A stretch of 29,613 nucleotides of DNA from Lachnospiraceae bacterium (GTDB taxonomy: Bacteria > Bacillota_A > Clostridia > Lachnospirales > Lachnospiraceae): assembly GCA_017613595.1 (NCBI GenBank), contig JAGADM010000004.1, positions 1 to 29,613 on the forward strand. Direction: 5' to 3'. The position numbers and the translations under genes are program-made. This document shows positions 23,636-29,613 of this stretch, in pieces; positions within the stretch are counted from its first letter, which is position 1; every line of letters starts with the position of its first letter. The notes beneath the pieces are model-generated. The model made no database searches and was not told where the DNA came from. It saw nothing but the letters and a program-made list of their open reading frames with translations.

Positions 23636-24679
23636 ATGAAGTATCCGCGAAAATTATCTGAAATCGGAACGGTCGGATTTGCCGCACCGAGTTTCGGGTG
23701 CAATATCGAGCCGTATAAGAGCCGTCTCGATCATGCCGTGCTGCGTCTGAAGGAATGGGGACACCCTGTCATGCTCGGACCGAACTGTTATCTCGGCGAG
23801 GGAGTCGGCATTTCGAACAAGCCGGAATTGTGCGGCCGCGAACTGACCGAGGTGTACTGCAGCCGCGACAACGATATCGTTCTGTCCTGCGGCGGCGGGG
23901 AACTTATGAACGAGACGATTGATCATGTGGATTGGGAACGGATCCGCCAGGCACCTCCGAAGTGGTTCGCCGGATACTCCGATAACACCAATTTCTCGTT
24001 TCTGCTGACGACGCTTCTCGATACGGCTTCTCTGTATGCTCCGAACGGTCCGTCTTTCGGAATGGAACCGTTACACAAGTCCTTAAGCGACCTGTACGGA
24101 GTGCTTCGCGGTGAGATTACCGAAGTATCCAACTATGACGGTTATGAGCGGATCGACGAGGGTCTCGACAGTCCCGAAAATCCGCTTGCGCCGATTAACG
24201 TGCAGCATCCGTTTGCTCCGCTCTTTTATGACTCCGAAGGCAGAGTGACCGATTCGGTATCGATGTCCGGCCGCCTTGCCGGAGGGTGCATGGACGTGCT
24301 TTCAAACCTGCGCGGCACGAAATACGACCATGTGGAAGAGTTCTGTGACCGGTACGCTTCCGACGGGATCATCTGGTTTTTGGAGAGCTGCGAGCTCGGA
24401 CCGATGGCCGTGCGCAGAACGCTTTGGGCGATGAAGCAGAGCGGATGGTTCCGCCATGTGAAAGGATTTCTGATCGGACGCCCGATGTTTGATGACCGGG
24501 TGGAGTTCGGACAGACCCAGGCGGATGCCGTGATCGGAGCACTGAAGGAATTCGGAGTACCGATCGCGTTTGGGCTGGACTTCGGGCATTTGCCGCCGTC
24601 CATGCCGATCGTGTGCGGCGCCTGCTGCGACATGACCGGACAGGGCAACAGCGTGCGGATCAAATACCGCTTTGAATAG
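23636..24679 (+). CDS. S66-family peptidase (LD-carboxypeptidase/MccF-like)
   Basis: S66 serine peptidases cut murein tetrapeptides between L and D residues during wall recycling, or, in the MccF branch, inactivate peptide-nucleotide antibiotics. The catalytic triad is visible: S115 in FAGYSDNTNF, E250 in WFLESCELG, and H318 in DFGHLPPSMPIVCG. There is no signal peptide, so it is cytoplasmic. The 347-aa length and the insertion between the Ser and Glu motifs favour the MccF-like branch, but substrate cannot be read from sequence. An AAGGAGGTG ribosome site lies 5 bases before ATG 23636. A long leader with two hairpins precedes it, and the radical SAM gene follows after 60 bases. Confidence 0.93.
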   Translation: MKYPRKLSEIGTVGFAAPSFGCNIEPYKSRLDHAVLRLKEWGHPVMLGPNCYLGEGVGISNKPELCGRELTEVYCSRDNDIVLSCGGGELMNETIDHVDWERIRQAPPKWFAGYSDNTNFSFLLTTLLDTASLYAPNGPSFGMEPLHKSLSDLYGVLRGEITEVSNYDGYERIDEGLDSPENPLAPINVQHPFAPLFYDSEGRVTDSVSMSGRLAGGCMDVLSNLRGTKYDHVEEFCDRYASDGIIWFLESCELGPMAVRRTLWAMKQSGWFRHVKGFLIGRPMFDDRVEFGQTQADAVIGALKEFGVPIAFGLDFGHLPPSMPIVCGACCDMTGQGNSVRIKYRFE

Positions 24680-24698
24680 AAGATTATCATAGATGCAT

Positions 24699-24721
24699 CC
24701 GGAACCCGTAAACGGTTCCGG
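24699..24721 (+). promoter_or_regulatory. Intercistronic hairpin before the radical SAM gene
   Basis: CCGGAACC (24699-24706) and GGTTCCGG (24714-24721) form a perfect 8-bp stem with a 7-base loop. No T run follows, so it is not a terminator. It ends 3 bases before the GGAG ribosome site and could tune expression or mark an mRNA processing point. Confidence 0.45.
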
Positions 24722-24739
24722 CAGGAGACGGAAAAGCTG

Positions 24740-25651
24740 ATGGAAGGAACGGAAACAATGGAGAAATCGTCCGGCTGTACGCTGTGTCCGAGACGCTGCG
24801 GTGCGGACCGGCTTAAAACGCGCGGCGTATGCGGCTGCGGGGCGGAACTGAAAGTTGCGAGGGCTGCGCTTCACATGTGGGAAGAACCGTGCATCAGCGG
24901 CGACAGGGGCTCGGGAACCGTATTCTTCTCGGGATGCCCGCTGCACTGCATATTCTGCCAGAACCGGGCAATCTCGGACGGCAGAGCGGGCAAGATCATT
25001 ACCGCAGACCGCCTTTCGGAAATCTTTCTCGAACTGCAGGCAAAGAGTGCGGCCAACATCAATCTCGTAACGCCCGGACATTACGCGCTACAGGTCAGAG
25101 AGGCGGTAAAAAAAGCGAAAACCGCCGGGCTTACGCTTCCGGTCATCTGCAATACGGGCGGGTACGAAACAATCGAAACGCTCCGCATCCTTTCGGAAGT
25201 GACCGATGTATGGCTTCCCGATCTGAAATACGTAAACAGTGATACGGCGGCGCTTTATTCGCATGCCGCGGACTATCCTAAGGTTGCGAAAGAAGCCGTT
25301 GATTTCATGGTAAGGCACGCGGGACCTTTACAAACAGACGCGGACGGATATGTAACAAAAGGCGTGATCGTAAGGCATCTTGTGCTTCCCGGACACGTGA
25401 CGGAAGCAAAGGAGACCGTCCGTTATCTTTACGAGCGGTACGGCGATACGGTCTGGATCAGCATCATGAACCAGTACACGCCACCCGAAAAGGAGCTTCC
25501 GTATCGGGAACTGAACCGCAGACTGACCACGTATGAGTATGACAAAGTCGTTGATTTCGCCCTTTCGTTAGGTGTTGAAAACGCCTTTATCCAGGAAGGC
25601 GGAACGGCAAAGGAGAGCTTTATCCCCGCATTTGACGGAGAAGGCGTTTGA
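24740..25651 (+). CDS. PflX-type radical SAM protein (COG1313)
   Basis: The radical SAM cluster motif is C66-x3-C70-x2-C73 in FSGCPLHCIFCQN. The N-terminus has C13, C16, C20, C31 and C33 (CTLCPRRCGADRLKTRGVCGC), as in the PflX group, homologues of pyruvate formate-lyase activase of unknown substrate. Further family marks are WEEPCISG, GSGTVFFSGC, INLVTPGHYALQV, CNTGGYE and LPDLKY. The protein probably reductively cleaves SAM to make a radical; its target is unknown, and no glycyl-radical enzyme lies nearby. Two starts are possible: ATG 24740 with GGAG 12 bases upstream, and ATG 24758 with AGGA 9 bases upstream. It is probably co-transcribed with the S66 gene. Confidence 0.93.
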   Translation: MEGTETMEKSSGCTLCPRRCGADRLKTRGVCGCGAELKVARAALHMWEEPCISGDRGSGTVFFSGCPLHCIFCQNRAISDGRAGKIITADRLSEIFLELQAKSAANINLVTPGHYALQVREAVKKAKTAGLTLPVICNTGGYETIETLRILSEVTDVWLPDLKYVNSDTAALYSHAADYPKVAKEAVDFMVRHAGPLQTDADGYVTKGVIVRHLVLPGHVTEAKETVRYLYERYGDTVWISIMNQYTPPEKELPYRELNRRLTTYEYDKVVDFALSLGVENAFIQEGGTAKESFIPAFDGEGV

Positions 25652-25718
25652 AGGCACGGGAAAATACCGGTGAAAAACATGTGAAATATAAGAAAATGCT
25701 TTCCTTTTCCTCGGGTTC

Positions 25719-25728
25719 ATGATAGAAT
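25719..25728 (+). promoter_or_regulatory. Possible extended -10 promoter
   Basis: TGATAGAAT at about 25720-25728 is an extended -10 element, with a poor -35 (TTTCCT at 25700-25705, 17-base spacing). It lies about 67 bases before the trigger-factor-like gene. Confidence 0.4.
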
Positions 25729-25794
25729 AACAATACGCCTTTTTTCAATAAGGTGAATAACGGATACGGAATTGCATACGGAGGAGCAATTACA

Positions 25795-26700
25795 ATGAGT
25801 GTGGAAAGAAGACTTGCCGCGAAAGAGCGTGCCAGAAAAGCAAGAAGAAAAGCAGCAACCAAAAAGGCTGCAGCAATCCTGTTTCTGCCCGTTCTTGCAT
25901 TGATTATTGTGGCAATCGTGCTGATTTACAAGAAAGTCACAAAACTGGATTACAGCAAGTATATTACCGAGGACGGCAAGATTGAAGGCCGCGCCGCGAA
26001 AGATTATTTTATGGAATTTCCGAATATGGCGGAATATAAGCAGGAACCGGCGGAAATTACGGACGAAGAGATTCAGGAAGAAGTGATCAGCCGTATAAAG
26101 GCAGCGGAGAAAAAAGCCGCAGGCGAAGATGCGTTGGTTGTCGAAAAATCGGATGAAGAATACCTTGCAATGCTTACGGATGAGTGGGTGGAAGCAAATC
26201 AGGCCGAAACACTCGGGGAGAACTATCCGCACACGGTCAATGGCTTTAAGGATTATGTGAAGAAGGTTCTGGAAGATTATAACGGACTTCTCGCACAGTA
26301 CTATATGGAAAACTATCTGATGGAGAAGGTTCAGTATAAGGATCTGCCCAAAAAGTTCCAGAAGAACTATCTCAAGATTATGAAAAAGAAGAACGCGGAT
26401 AAGGTTTCCCAGTACGCCAGCCAGGCAGAGTTCGAGGCAGAACTCAAAGACAGCGTGGAAAGCGATACGAAGAGCCTGCTTCTTTGGCTTGCCGTTTATG
26501 ATGACCTGGGTCTTTCCGATACAGAACTGGAAGCGGTTATCTGGTATGCTTCGAGAAACAGCGCGGACGACAAGACCATTGAAGAGAAGCAGCAGATGTG
26601 GGATGATGCATGCGAGGAAACCGGAAAGGCATGGATGCTTGCCCTTTACCGCGCAAGCTTGGCGCAGGAAGCGCTCAGCACAAAGCTTTTCGGTAAATAA
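25795..26700 (+). CDS. Membrane-anchored trigger-factor-like protein A
   Basis: A very basic N-terminus (RRLAAKERARKARRKAATKK) and a membrane span at about residues 25-45 place the 301-aa protein with its C-terminal part outside. That part is helical and charged, with ITDEEIQEEVISRIKAAEKK, followed later by a trigger-factor C-terminal-like run (NADKVSQYASQAEFEAELKD, TKSLLLWLAVYDDLGLSDTELEAVI). This resembles the C-terminal chaperone domain of trigger factor or SurA, without the peptidyl-prolyl isomerase domain. A role in folding secreted proteins is inference from the resemblance. ATG 25795 is chosen because GGAGGAG lies 8 bases upstream; an in-frame ATG at 25753 has none. The next gene follows after 23 bases. 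Confidence 0.82.
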   Translation: MSVERRLAAKERARKARRKAATKKAAAILFLPVLALIIVAIVLIYKKVTKLDYSKYITEDGKIEGRAAKDYFMEFPNMAEYKQEPAEITDEEIQEEVISRIKAAEKKAAGEDALVVEKSDEEYLAMLTDEWVEANQAETLGENYPHTVNGFKDYVKKVLEDYNGLLAQYYMENYLMEKVQYKDLPKKFQKNYLKIMKKKNADKVSQYASQAEFEAELKDSVESDTKSLLLWLAVYDDLGLSDTELEAVIWYASRNSADDKTIEEKQQMWDDACEETGKAWMLALYRASLAQEALSTKLFGK

Positions 26701-26723
26701 ACCGTTAGGGAGGAACAGGACGG

Positions 26724-27527
26724 ATGCCTGCATGTTATACACATAAAAAGGTCGGGGCTACCGTGTTCCGCCTTCTTACCCCGGATACGAGGAAGCTTGT
26801 GCGGAAGCATTTGCCGTACTTTTTGATCGGATTGCACGGACCGGACATTCTTTTCTTTCAGCCGGCGTTCAAAAACGCCGAAGTAGCGGATTTCGGACGC
26901 AGCCTTCACCACGAGGCATTTGCCCAGTTTTATGAGAATGCGCGCGAAGTGATCCGTAATTCCGAAGATGACCGTCAGCTGGTATATCTGTACGGGTATC
27001 TGTGTCATCTGTTCTCGGATAACCGTGTTCACGAAGTGCTCCCCGAGCTTTATACGAAAGCCGGTGTGACGCACGGAAAGCTTGAGGCGGAGCTTGACCG
27101 CTACCTGATCACGGAGGACGGACACGACCCGTTATCCTATCCGGTTACGGCACATATCGCCTGCAGCCGCGAGATTGCGGCCGTGATCGCACCGTTCTAT
27201 CTCGGAGTAAGCGAGAATCAGATTTTACAGTGTCTGCTCGTTATGAAGGCAGGGTTCACGTTTTCCCGGAGCCGCAGCAGACTGTACCGTCAGGCGGTCG
27301 GTGAAGTGATGACGCTTGCCGGACAAGGCGAGAAGATTCCGAGCATGATCATGACGGCTCAGGCAAGCGAGGCCTGTTTTGAAGTAATGCCGCAGCTGAG
27401 ATATCTGGTTGACCTGTCCGCGAAAGAAGCCGCGGAAGCAATCGAAAACATTGGAAAATACATATATTCCGTCGATTTTGTGCCAAAATTTGCCGCATTG
27501 AGATTAGACGGACAAAATGATGCTTGA
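26724..27527 (+). CDS. Zinc-dependent phospholipase C-like protein
   Basis: The N-terminus MPACYTHKKVGATVF and the segment FLIGLHGPDILFF match the zinc-dependent phospholipase C-related family. Candidate metal ligands are H7, H38, D41, H62 or H63, H95, D99, H103 and H117, with D125. There is no signal peptide, unlike secreted clostridial alpha-toxin, so the protein is probably cytoplasmic, and such intracellular members have no established substrate. The 267-aa length is normal for the group. GGGAGG at 26706-26711 precedes ATG 26724. It is probably co-transcribed with the gene upstream. No clear terminator follows. Confidence 0.9.
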   Translation: MPACYTHKKVGATVFRLLTPDTRKLVRKHLPYFLIGLHGPDILFFQPAFKNAEVADFGRSLHHEAFAQFYENAREVIRNSEDDRQLVYLYGYLCHLFSDNRVHEVLPELYTKAGVTHGKLEAELDRYLITEDGHDPLSYPVTAHIACSREIAAVIAPFYLGVSENQILQCLLVMKAGFTFSRSRSRLYRQAVGEVMTLAGQGEKIPSMIMTAQASEACFEVMPQLRYLVDLSAKEAAEAIENIGKYIYSVDFVPKFAALRLDGQNDA

Positions 27528-27672
27528 CGAATAGGGGAATCCGTTTTATTCTGAAATTGGGGAAGTGCACGCGCGTACTTTCCTGATTGAGGACTAAAAC
27601 AATGGAATCGGGTTTGTTGTAAACATATACATTGGTAATCAGATTATGATATGGTCAGGGGTTTATGACATA

Positions 27673-27684
27673 TCACATATGTGA
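27673..27684. repeat. 12-bp palindrome before the PfkB gene
   Basis: TCACATATGTGA is a perfect palindrome ending next to the GGAG ribosome site. It could be an operator half of a larger site or a 5-bp hairpin. A clear promoter is not visible in 27528-27696. Confidence 0.45.
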
Positions 27685-27696
27685 GGAGATGGTAGA

Positions 27697-28623
27697 ATGA
27701 TCATTACGGTAACAATGAATCCCGCAGTGGATAAGACGGCCGAACTTGATGAGTTCGTACTCGGCGGTGTCAACAAATTAAAAAACATTACAGTAGACGC
27801 AGGAGGAAAGGGAATTAACGTTTCCAAGACACTGCGTGTACTGAACAAGCCTAATATGGCATGCGGATTTATCGGCGGAACGAACGGCGATATGATTCGT
27901 GTTGCCATGCAGAAGCTGATGATCATGTCCGATTTCGTTTCGGTAGCAGGCGGAGAAACCCGCTGCAACCTGAAGGTGAAGAGCATCTTCGGTATGACGG
28001 AGTTTGACGAGCCCGGTCCGAAGGTATCCGAGGAAGAACTGCAGCTTCTCATGGATAAGCTGAGAAGACACGCTAAGCCCGGAACGATGTTCGTATTGAG
28101 CGGCAGCCTTCCGGAAGGCGTTCCGAACGATATTTATAAAACCATTACCGAAATGCTGCACACCTGCGGATGTAAGGTATTCCTTGATGCAAGCGGTGAA
28201 GCGCTTCGTCTCGGACTGGAGGCACAGCCCGAATACGTTAAGCCCAACCTTGCGGAACTCCGTGATCTGTTTGATTATCACAACGAGTTCGAGAGCAATG
28301 AGGCAATGGTGGCATGGACGAAGTCGAGAGCGGTTGAGCTGCTTTCGAGAGGTCCCCGTATGGTTGCGGTATCCCTCGGCGCGAACGGCGGCGTATTTAC
28401 CGACGGTATCGAAACGATTTACGCTCCTGCGAAGAAGGTCGACGTTCTTTCTCCTGTCGGAGCCGGTGACGCCATGACGGCGGCGATTGCATACTGTCTG
28501 GATTCGAACATGCACTTCCACGACGTGATCCGCTACGCAATCGCGGTATCGAGCGGCGCATGCACGACTTCCGGGACGAAGCCTCCGAGCAAGGAAGTTA
28601 TCATCAGCCTGTTAAGGCAGTAA
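27697..28623 (+). CDS. pfkB: PfkB-family sugar-phosphate kinase (1-phosphofructokinase type)
   Basis: Kinases of this family phosphorylate fructose 1-phosphate, tagatose 6-phosphate or related substrates with ATP. The first PfkB signature is AGGKGINVSKTL at about residues 35-46, and the second, SPVGAGDAMTAA, contains the catalytic base D258. The start MIITVTMNPAVDKT is typical of the FruK/LacC subgroup rather than of ribokinase. The 308-aa length is normal. No PTS or DeoR-type regulator lies next to it, so the sugar cannot be deduced from context. GGAG lies 9 bases before ATG 27697. The next gene follows after 21 bases. Confidence 0.92.
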   Translation: MIITVTMNPAVDKTAELDEFVLGGVNKLKNITVDAGGKGINVSKTLRVLNKPNMACGFIGGTNGDMIRVAMQKLMIMSDFVSVAGGETRCNLKVKSIFGMTEFDEPGPKVSEEELQLLMDKLRRHAKPGTMFVLSGSLPEGVPNDIYKTITEMLHTCGCKVFLDASGEALRLGLEAQPEYVKPNLAELRDLFDYHNEFESNEAMVAWTKSRAVELLSRGPRMVAVSLGANGGVFTDGIETIYAPAKKVDVLSPVGAGDAMTAAIAYCLDSNMHFHDVIRYAIAVSSGACTTSGTKPPSKEVIISLLRQ

Positions 28624-28644
28624 TGCAGAAAGCGAAATAAACAA

Positions 28645-29274
28645 GTGAACAGAGACAGGAAGAAACACAACAGAGTGCTTATCGTCTCTGCGATCGTATT
28701 CAGTCTTGTATTTTTTGGACTTCTTACCTATGCGATATGGGACAATATCGTGAGTGAGAAGTCCATTGTCCGTTTAGGAGATTATTCTTCCCTGACTTAC
28801 AGTGCGACCGACAGAGATGCTGCGGGAACAGAGGTGACCGACCTGCTGGTCAGCAAAACCCGTTTCGGCGGAGCGGTTAAGAAAGAAGCCGAGAAGGTGT
28901 ATGAGCAGACCATGAAGGTATACGAGGAGGAAGCCGCGTATCATGAGGTGAGTCTCGCGGAATACGTCAACGTCTTCTATGACACGACCGAAGCAAGATT
29001 CCGTAAGGACGTAAAGAATTCGGCGCTTCAGGTTGCGAAAGAGGAAGCCGTTCTCGATGCCGTGGCGGAAAAGGAGAAAATCGAAGTTACCGCGCTCAAA
29101 TTCGAGAAACTGATTTATGCATACATGGAATCGACCGGCTATACGGATCGGGAGCAGTTCCTTGTTGATTATGACGAGAAGCAGCTCCGCGTGCAGATGC
29201 GAAGAGATCTGACCGTGGACTGGCTTTTGGAGCACGCGACCGGTCCTGCACTTGATGAGGGGGATACAGAATGA
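28645..29274 (+). CDS. Membrane-anchored trigger-factor-like protein B
   Basis: The start is GTG 28645, which gives the expected basic N-terminus (VNRDRKKHNR) and membrane span at about residues 11-32; its ribosome site is weak. The 209-aa product resembles the C-terminal chaperone domain of trigger factor: VSLAEYVNVFYD, then KNSALQVAKEEAVLDAVAEKEKIEVT, then an EEL-like helix and EHATG. It lacks the ribosome-binding and isomerase domains. It may be an anchored folding factor for secreted proteins, by analogy. Its last codon overlaps the first codon of the serine hydrolase gene (ATGA), so translation is coupled, and that hydrolase may be a client or partner. It resembles protein A at 25795 in architecture, but the sequences are diverged. 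Confidence 0.82.
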   Translation: MNRDRKKHNRVLIVSAIVFSLVFFGLLTYAIWDNIVSEKSIVRLGDYSSLTYSATDRDAAGTEVTDLLVSKTRFGGAVKKEAEKVYEQTMKVYEEEAAYHEVSLAEYVNVFYDTTEARFRKDVKNSALQVAKEEAVLDAVAEKEKIEVTALKFEKLIYAYMESTGYTDREQFLVDYDEKQLRVQMRRDLTVDWLLEHATGPALDEGDTE

Positions 29275-29613
29275 ACTTCGAGGCTTTTATCAGGGACATT
29301 GAGCAGAACCGCTGGGCGATTTACGGCGTGGAAGTTTACGAGAACGATGAACTGACGCACCGTTGGGGAGATACGAAGAAGGCGCGGCATCTGCTTTATT
29401 CCTGCACGAAAACAATTCTTTCCCTCGGCGTGGGAATCGCCTGGGACCGGGGCCTGATCGACCTGGATGCGCCGATTGCGTCGTATTTGCCGCAACAGTA
29501 TGTTTCCGAACTTGCGCCCGAGCAGGCGGAAATGTTTCAGACGCTTAGCGTGGAGCGGTTCATGTGCATGTCGGTGAAGGGATTTCCGTTCCGTGTCGCC
29601 GAAGAGGAGAAAG
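29271..29613 (+). CDS. Serine hydrolase, beta-lactamase class C-like (partial)
   Basis: The gene starts at ATG 29271, overlapping the previous stop by four bases, and runs off the window end after 114 codons. The product has the serine beta-lactamase/esterase signature S44-x-x-K47 in YSCTKTILSLGVG, and the GLIDLDAPIASYLP segment that follows is typical of class C-like serine hydrolases. No signal peptide is visible in the first 30 residues, so it may be cytoplasmic. Activity (D-peptidase, esterase or inactive relative) cannot be judged without the missing C-terminal motifs. Confidence 0.88.
   Translation, partial: MNFEAFIRDIEQNRWAIYGVEVYENDELTHRWGDTKKARHLLYSCTKTILSLGVGIAWDRGLIDLDAPIASYLPQQYVSELAPEQAEMFQTLSVERFMCMSVKGFPFRVAEEEK

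Noticed and set aside
25641..25747. Terminator formed by AAGGCGT and ACGCCTTTTTT
   Set aside because: The arms are about 90 bases apart, so a compact intrinsic terminator is unlikely.
27555..27582. Inverted repeat with GGGAAGT and ACTTTCC after the phospholipase-like gene
   Set aside because: It needs a G-U pair and a mismatch, and no T run follows on either strand.
1..29613. Insertion sequences, prophage or attachment sites
   Set aside because: No transposase, integrase or terminal repeats were found, and the genes look like ordinary chromosome.

Overview
The window looks like chromosome from a Gram-positive anaerobe of the Clostridia, most likely a Lachnospiraceae relative of moderate GC. 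The evidence is a T-box-controlled valS, NifS/NifU-type Fe-S assembly, DUF4250 and DUF6472 small proteins, a class A PBP with a cysteine-rich tail, a PflX-type radical SAM protein and a cellobiose phosphorylase very close to the clostridial enzymes. I see no phage genes, transposases, CRISPR array or rRNA. The assignment rests on recognised protein families, not on a database search.

Layout. (1) 1-2994, plus: promoter, valine T-box leader, terminator and valS. (2) 3059-6911, plus: a four-gene envelope operon with its own promoter and terminator: a 46-aa protein, a zinc-ribbon/TPR membrane protein, a phosphodiester-glycosidase-type protein and an orphan anchored protein. (3) 6930-8707, plus: consensus promoter, nifS, nifU, and a terminator that also serves the facing tRNA. 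(4) 8715-15850, almost all minus: tRNA-Val(CAC), an MFS transporter, a candidate structured RNA, DUF6472, a class A PBP, a rhomboid protease, a YigZ/IMPACT protein and DUF4250. (5) 15875-20656, plus: rarA, a small membrane protein, a SEC-C protein, a DUF4015 glycosidase-like protein and a Thr/Pro-linker lipoprotein. (6) 20663-23274, minus: cellobiose phosphorylase with its own promoter and terminator. (7) 23340-29613, plus: an S66 peptidase behind a structured leader, a PflX-like radical SAM protein, a trigger-factor-like membrane protein, a zinc-dependent phospholipase-C-like protein, a PfkB sugar kinase, a second trigger-factor-like membrane protein, and a serine hydrolase cut by the window end.

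How they fit together. Much of the non-housekeeping content concerns the cell envelope: PBP1A, rhomboid, S66 peptidase, an SxxK serine hydrolase, a phosphodiester glycosidase, DUF4015, a lipoprotein and two anchored chaperone-like proteins. Cellobiose phosphorylase, the PfkB kinase and possibly the MFS carrier fit a fibre-fermenting life. The items most worth a second look are the minus-strand structured RNA at about 10285-10454, whose 19-bp stem is fully paired only on that strand through three G-U wobbles, the antisense promoter at 15542-15570, the two-hairpin leader at 23482-23630, and the anchored trigger-factor-like proteins.
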